NCBI RefSeq assembly: GCF_001684965.1
Contig: NZ_MAYG01000001.1
Span: 1,178,001-1,242,000, forward strand
Length of the DNA stretch: 64,000 nt
From: Chryseobacterium arthrosphaerae
GTDB lineage: Bacteria; Bacteroidota; Bacteroidia; Flavobacteriales; Weeksellaceae
Reading direction: 5' to 3'
The notes under the pieces are model-generated. The model had not been told where the DNA came from and did not search any database. It worked only from the letters and a program-made list of their open reading frames with translations. The translations under genes were made by a program, and so were the position numbers. The first letter of the stretch is position 1; every line of letters begins with the position of its first letter. Positions 59,959 to 64,000 of the stretch are shown piece by piece.

Positions 59959-60843
59959 ATGAAAAATGTCCCGTTTAAAGGGGTTATTGCTTATCCCATC
60001 ACTCCTTTTGATGAAAATGAAAAAATAGATATTTCTCTTTTCAAACACCTTGTAGAAAGGCTTATCACATCCGGAAACCACGGAATAGCACCATTGGGAA
60101 GTACCGGAGTAATGCCTTATCTCTCTGATGATGAAAAGGAAGCGGTTACAGAAGCTACCATACAACAGGTAAAAGGCAGGGTTCCTACCTTGGTAGGCGT
60201 TTCCAACCTTACTACGGAAAAGACAATACACCATGCCAGGTTTGCAGAAAAGGCAGGAGCAGATGCTGTAATGATCATTCCTATGAGCTACTGGAAGCTT
60301 ACCGATGACGAGATTGTTGCCCATTATGACGCTGTAGCCCGTAAAATCTCCATTCCGATTATGGCTTACAATAACCCGGCAACCAGTGGAGTAGATATGT
60401 CTCCGGCGCTTTTAAAAAGATTACTGGAGATTCCTAATGTAACGATGATCAAGGAAAGCTCCGGGGATATCCAGAGAATGCATTATCTAAGGAGAGAACT
60501 GGGTGAGGAAGTAGCCTTTTTCAATGGCTCAAATCCTTTGGCATTAGGCGCTTTCTGTGCAGGAGCCAGAGGATGGTGTACTGCTGCTCCGAATCTTATT
60601 CCTGAGCTTAATATTGGGTTGTACAATGCCATTGAGGAAGGTGATCTTGAAAAGGCGAAGTCCCTTTTTTACCAGCAGTTTGACCTTCTGAAGTTCATTG
60701 TCAATAAAGGACTTCCGAGAGCAGTTAAAGCCGGGCTTAATATTCTTGGTGAAGAAGGAGGGAATTTAAGAAGCCCTTTACAGCCTCTTCACGAAAAAGA
60801 AGCGGAAGAATTAAAAAATATCATTAAAAAACTTACTCTTTAA
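59959..60843 (+). CDS. DapA-like dihydrodipicolinate synthase family lyase
   Basis: A 294-aa class I aldolase-type lyase. K165 in MIKESSGD is the Schiff-base lysine, Y137 in MAYNNPATSG the catalytic tyrosine, and LGSTGVMPYLSDDEK is the family's GTTGE-like loop (here STGVMP). The variation from the DapA GTTGE sequence and the operon context suggest a catabolic aldolase (such as N-acetylneuraminate or keto-deoxy-acid lyase-like) rather than lysine synthesis; the substrate is not determined. The next gene starts 4 bp downstream. Confidence 0.88.
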   Translation: MKNVPFKGVIAYPITPFDENEKIDISLFKHLVERLITSGNHGIAPLGSTGVMPYLSDDEKEAVTEATIQQVKGRVPTLVGVSNLTTEKTIHHARFAEKAGADAVMIIPMSYWKLTDDEIVAHYDAVARKISIPIMAYNNPATSGVDMSPALLKRLLEIPNVTMIKESSGDIQRMHYLRRELGEEVAFFNGSNPLALGAFCAGARGWCTAAPNLIPELNIGLYNAIEEGDLEKAKSLFYQQFDLLKFIVNKGLPRAVKAGLNILGEEGGNLRSPLQPLHEKEAEELKNIIKKLTL

Positions 60844-60847
60844 ATTT

Positions 60848-61081
60848 ATGAAAAAGCCAATCTTTTATCATGCAGGCTGTCCTGTCTGCATCAGTGCAGA
60901 ACACGATATCATCAGCCTTATAGGCACAGAAAATGTAGAAATTGTTCATTTGGGGAATGACAGAAATAAAATTCAGGAAGCAGAACAGGCGGGAGTAAAA
61001 TCCGTACCGGCTTTGATTACGCCCAATGGAAATGTACTTCATATTAATTTCGGAGCATCTATGGAAGATGTGAAAAAATAA
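60848..61081 (+). CDS. Small glutaredoxin/thioredoxin-like protein
   Basis: A 77-aa thioredoxin-fold protein with active site C11-P-V-C14 near the N-terminus (YHAGCPVCISAEHDI) and the cis-proline SVPALITPNG. It lies 4 bp after the DapA-like gene and ends the operon before the hairpin at 61101. Reduction of a protein or substrate in the same pathway is plausible. Confidence 0.85.
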   Translation: MKKPIFYHAGCPVCISAEHDIISLIGTENVEIVHLGNDRNKIQEAEQAGVKSVPALITPNGNVLHINFGASMEDVKK

Positions 61082-61100
61082 TGGTATGATTAGTCTTGTG

Positions 61101-61128
61101 AAGGCGGCTCAGGAAATTGGGCCGTCTT
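61101..61128 (+). terminator. Terminator after the cupin operon
   Basis: AAGGCGGC and GCCGTCTT stem with one mismatch followed by TTTTTTT, 20 bp past the glutaredoxin stop at 61081. Confidence 0.75.
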
Positions 61129-61320
61129 TTTTTGGATTATATGCTGCATAGTTTTCAAATGGAATTTTATCTCTCGCAGAGTTTGCAGAGGCTTATGAAT
61201 AAATTCTGCAATCGATTTATTGCGGGAAAATATATTGCCACTGATTCACAAATAAAAAAATGTGCAACAGTGGCAAATAGGTATATTTTACTATTTTCTG
61301 TTCTACAGGTAGCGCTTAAA

Positions 61321-61356
61321 AGTCTGTTCAATCTGCAGAATCAGCGAGGAAAATAA
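61321..61356 (+). repeat. Copy of the dispersed GCAGAT-type intergenic repeat
   Basis: GTTCAATCTGCAGAATCAGC and a following A-rich segment, related to 57728-57765 and 6062-6100. The surrounding 61129-61379 gap has no gene. Confidence 0.45.
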
Positions 61357-61379
61357 AAATATCAGAATATATCTGAAAA

Positions 61380-61886
61380 TTATACGGTAGCATTTCCTTC
61401 TACACCATCAGAGTTATCTGTTTTGTTTCCTGTAATGGCGGCCGTAACAAATTTGAAAAGACTCACCAGCTTTCCGGCTTTTGTGTCCCAATAATAGGTT
61501 TCTTTAGGCTCAACACGGATAATGGTTACGTTGGGATCATCTTTCCCATCAAACCAGGCATTGGCCAGAGGAGACCATTTTTCTTCTATGGTAGCCTTAT
61601 CTTTATAAACAGAGGCTTCTCCATATACTGAAAGATATTGTGAGTCACTGTTATTCATAAAAAACAACTGTACCCGGCGGTCTTCTTTTATTTCAAAATT
61701 CTTATTGCTGGTTCCGCTGCTGATAAACCACAGATTTCCGCTGTCATCGGTTTCCTGAAGGGTCATTGGCCGGGAATTGACAGGAACCGTATCCAGCTCC
61801 GTACAGAACATACATATTCTTGCGCTTTCCGACAGTTCTTTGATCTTTTTAATTGCTTCAAGGTGGGTTAAATTTTGTGTTGACAT
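61380..61886 (-). CDS. PNPOx-fold (general stress protein 26-like) flavoprotein
   Basis: A 168-aa split-beta-barrel protein resembling general stress protein 26 and the pyridoxamine 5'-phosphate oxidase fold: RICMFCTELDTVPVNSRPMTLQETDDSGNLWFI, KEDRRVQLFFMNNSDSQYLSVYGEAS and NVTIIRVEPKETYYWDT. FMN or F420 binding is typical but the exact cofactor is not certain. The C-terminal extension (KLVSLFKFVTAAITGNKTDNS) is common in this subfamily. Close to stress genes but on the opposite strand; a single gene. Confidence 0.88.
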   Translation of the reverse strand: MSTQNLTHLEAIKKIKELSESARICMFCTELDTVPVNSRPMTLQETDDSGNLWFISSGTSNKNFEIKEDRRVQLFFMNNSDSQYLSVYGEASVYKDKATIEEKWSPLANAWFDGKDDPNVTIIRVEPKETYYWDTKAGKLVSLFKFVTAAITGNKTDNSDGVEGNATV

Positions 61887-62033
61887 ATTATTATATTTTA
61901 GTGATTGGTAATTGAACCTTCAAATACCTGACCAAAAGAGAATAAAATGTGGTACCTCCGGCTTGTTTTATTAAAAAAGTTATCACAAGATTTTATATTC
62001 TTGCATTGTATCGCTCGCTGATTGAGCAGAAAA

Positions 62034-62041
62034 TAATTTTG
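62034..62041 (+). promoter_or_regulatory. -7 promoter box for the AraC gene at 62055
   Basis: TAATTTTG matches TAnnTTTG, ending 13 bp before the ATG at 62055. The ATG, not the upstream TTG, is supported. Confidence 0.5.
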
Positions 62042-62054
62042 TGTACATTTGAAT

Positions 62055-62851
62055 ATGCAGATTTCGCCACCCAAACATCTGGCACCTTTCATCAGGCACT
62101 ATATCTTTTTAGAAAATCCTGAAAAGGCCGGTAAAAACCTGAGGCTGTTCACCGATGGCAGTACCGGGCTTATTCTGTCCGGTGGTATGGATCTGTATTC
62201 CAGTACTTCGGATGGCCGTATTCCTTCAGCTTTTTTTACGGAGCATTACATTCATATAAAGATTTTTGTTCGAAAGGTAGTTTCTCGTTGATTGCAGTTG
62301 TATTTCAGCCTTACTTTTTAAATATTCTTTTACAGGCTCCGGCGAAAGAAGTGAGAAATCAGGTGATTGCTGTTGAAGATGTATTCAGGAATAAGCTAGA
62401 CCCTTTTCAGGAAAGTATTTTGAATAGTGTAAACCCTTTAACAATCATTGATCAGCTCAATATTTTCTTTACTGAATTTTTAAAAAAGGAAACAGGTTCA
62501 GAGTATCATTTCATCACAGCTGTACAGCAGTATATTCTTCAGAACAGGGGAAGCGTTTCTTCAAAAGAGCTGGAAAGATTCACCGGATATACTGAACGGC
62601 ACCTGGAGCGGAAATTTGAAAATTACATGGGTATATCTCCTAAAAAATACAGCAATATTATCCGTCTCCACTATTTTCTAAGTCTTATGAATAAAGGTAA
62701 AGATAAAGGAAACATGACGGAACTTTCTTATCATGCAGGCTATGCAGACCAGTCTCACCTGATCCGGGAATTTAAAAATAATATAGGACTTACCCCCGGT
62801 CAGTACCTAAAAACAGAAAATAAAATGGCCGTTAATTTCATTGAGCTGTAA
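62055..62851 (+). pseudogene. AraC family regulator split by a frameshift at a T7 run
   Basis: Two overlapping frames (62055-62291 and, in another frame, to 62851) together form one AraC regulator of about 265 aa. The N-terminal sensor (MQISPPKHLAPFIRHYIFLE, LRLFTDGSTGLILS) ends in frame 1 after a run of seven T at 62231-62237. In the next frame the sequence continues GALHSYKDFCSKGSFSLIAVVFQP and the AraC HTH (ELERFTGYTERHLERKFENYMG, LSYHAGYADQSHLIREFKNNIG). Adding one T restores the full frame. It may be a true pseudogene, a slippage-controlled gene or a base-calling error; sequence alone cannot decide. Confidence 0.8.
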
Positions 62852-62914
62852 TCAGCATGTCGGATTTATACAATTTTTCAGCTATGCTTTCGTATAGTTT
62901 TGCTGAAAAAAACA

Positions 62915-63865
62915 ATGAATATTACCATTTCCACAGCACAATTTGAAAATAAAAGCGGAGATAAGGATTATAATCTTTCCGTTATAGAAAAATTATCAGG
63001 ACAGGCTGCTTCCCAGGGTTCGGATGTGATTGTTTTTCACGAATGTTCCATTACCGGATATACTTTTGCCAGAAAACTGTCTGAGGAACAGCTTCTTGAT
63101 ATTGCTGAAATTATTCCGCAAGGGAAAAGTATCAGAAAATTACAGGAAATTGCCGGACGGCACAATATCACCATACTGGCCGGACTTTTTGAAAAGGATG
63201 AGGACAATAAACTCTTCAAGGCTTACGTATGTGTTGATAAAACCGGACTGAAAGCTAAATACAGGAAGCTTCATCCATTCATCAACCCACATCTTACGCC
63301 GGGGAATCAATATTGTGTATTTGATATTTCAGGCTGGAAGTGCGGGATTCTGATCTGTTATGACAACAATATCATCGAAAATGTAAGGGCAACAAAGCTT
63401 CTGGGAGCAGATATTATCTTTATGCCTCATGTTACCATGTGTACACCTTCCACAAGACCTGGTGCAGGTTTTGTAGACCCTGCGCTCTGGAACAACAGAA
63501 AGAAAGATCCTACTTCCTTACGTCTGGAATTTAACGGTATGAAGGGCCGGGACTGGCTGATGAAGTGGCTTCCGGCGAGAGCTTACGATAATGGAGCTTA
63601 TATTGTATTTTCAAATCCTATAGGGATGGATGATGATCAGCTGAAAAACGGCTCTTCTATGATTATAGATCCTTTCGGAGATATCATTGCCGAATGCAGA
63701 TCATTTGATGATAGTTTTGAAACGGCTCTGATTACCCCTGAAAAACTTGTTGAGGCAGGAGGGTACCGGTATATGCAGGCACGGAGACCTGATTTATACA
63801 GAGATATCATAGGACAGGAACATTCTTCTGAGCAGAAAGTGGTGTGGCTGGATAAAGACATTTAA
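62915..63865 (+). CDS. Nitrilase-family carbon-nitrogen hydrolase
   Basis: A 316-aa carbon-nitrogen hydrolase (nitrilase superfamily). The E-K-C triad is visible: glutamate in VIVFHECSITGYTF, lysine in AKYRKLHPFIN and cysteine in CGILICYDNNI. Members hydrolyse amides, nitriles or carbamoyl compounds; this subgroup often has unknown substrates. The ATG at 62915 is chosen; a TTG start at 62900 would add five residues. It follows the broken AraC gene by 63 bp on the same strand, which may have regulated it. Confidence 0.88.
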   Translation: MNITISTAQFENKSGDKDYNLSVIEKLSGQAASQGSDVIVFHECSITGYTFARKLSEEQLLDIAEIIPQGKSIRKLQEIAGRHNITILAGLFEKDEDNKLFKAYVCVDKTGLKAKYRKLHPFINPHLTPGNQYCVFDISGWKCGILICYDNNIIENVRATKLLGADIIFMPHVTMCTPSTRPGAGFVDPALWNNRKKDPTSLRLEFNGMKGRDWLMKWLPARAYDNGAYIVFSNPIGMDDDQLKNGSSMIIDPFGDIIAECRSFDDSFETALITPEKLVEAGGYRYMQARRPDLYRDIIGQEHSSEQKVVWLDKDI

Positions 63866-63869
63866 AGTA

Positions 63870-63900
63870 AACTTCCTCCGGAATTGACCTGGAGGAAGTT
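63870..63900. terminator. Hairpin between converging genes
   Basis: AACTTCCTCC and GGAGGAAGTT form a 10-bp perfect stem with an 11-nt loop, between the nitrilase stop (63865) and the leftward rhodanese stop (63907). Confidence 0.8.
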
Positions 63901-63906
63901 GATAGT

Positions 63907-64000
63907 TTATTGTCTGAGTGTTTTCTGTAGATCGCTCCAGGCACCTCCGTTATAGACCTTTTTAAAGCCTTTTTCTTTCAGGATGCTTTCTGCCTTTACG
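63907..64000 (-). CDS. Rhodanese-like domain protein, C-terminal end (partial)
   Basis: Leftward frame entering from the right edge, ending with stop at 63907. Its 30 visible residues, AESILKEKGFKKVYNGGAWSDL, match the C-terminus of small rhodanese (PspE-like) domains (A..L...GF..V.NGGgW..L). The catalytic cysteine lies outside the window. Confidence 0.65.
   Translation of the reverse strand, partial: VKAESILKEKGFKKVYNGGAWSDLQKTLRQ

Overview
The window is a chromosomal segment of a flavobacterium of the Chryseobacterium type (Bacteroidota, Weeksellaceae). The genus is an inference. It rests on two type IX secretion (T9SS) substrates with C-terminal sorting domains, promoters with the Bacteroidota -7 box TAnnTTTG, few Shine-Dalgarno sequences, SatD/DUF3307, DUF2911, DUF1569 and YtxJ families, and AT-rich intergenic DNA with simple hairpin terminators. 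No rRNA, tRNA, CRISPR array, transposase or prophage was seen.

Layout. 1-3.3 kb: leucine genes leuC-leuD-leuB, followed by 0.8 kb of non-coding DNA with a 188-bp tandem repeat. 4-6 kb: leftward four-gene operon (MazG-like, CXXS thioredoxin, DUF4230, small protein). 6.2-10.8 kb: ceramidase-like membrane protein, then an AT-rich accessory patch with an unknown 504-aa gene, a lipoprotein and two 5'-truncated gene remnants; two inverted copies of a ~65-bp repeat lie around it. 11-16 kb: PIG-L deacetylase, a 34-aa membrane peptide and a sodium symporter in an overlapping operon, then a DUF2911 protein. 16-25 kb: TNT-type NADase-like lipoprotein with a cysteine-rich partner, secreted metalloprotease, DinB protein, acyl-CoA dehydrogenase and secreted endonuclease I. 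25-30 kb: SatD/DUF3307 pair behind twin palindromes, purC, a four-helix-bundle remnant, purF and a glycerophosphodiesterase. 30-34 kb: four paralogous outer-membrane beta-barrel genes. 34-41 kb: aroB, pseudouridine synthase, pncA, DEAD-box helicase and a bacillithiol-linked operon ending in a Crp/Fnr gene. 41-44 kb: MocR regulator divergent from a DMT exporter, and a small lipoprotein.

44.3-55.5 kb is a coherent general-stress island: Crp/Fnr regulator, KGG-motif acidic protein, YciF-like protein, two unknown small proteins, HPII-type catalase, zinc alcohol dehydrogenase, CinA-like protein, two short-chain dehydrogenases, a small lipoprotein, a FAD/Rieske oxidoreductase and a DUF6766 membrane protein, nearly all on one strand. 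Two near-identical 14-bp palindromes (ATGAC-N4-GTCAT) lie on either side of the Crp/Fnr gene, each 36-37 bp before a TAnnTTTG box. This is the geometry of class II Crp/Fnr activation, and I infer an autonomous stress regulon.

55.5-64 kb holds regulator/target pairs: AraC divergent from an exported flavodoxin-RidA fusion; a PdxR-like regulator divergent from a cupin/DapA-like/glutaredoxin operon with a clear inverted-repeat operator; a PNPOx-fold stress protein; an AraC gene broken at a T7 run; a nitrilase-family amidohydrolase; and the end of a rhodanese gene.

The most interesting candidates are the TNT lipoprotein/partner pair, the Crp/Fnr twin-site stress regulon, the SatD operator pair, the flavodoxin-RidA fusion, the 34-aa peptide coupled to a symporter, and several genome-decay scars.
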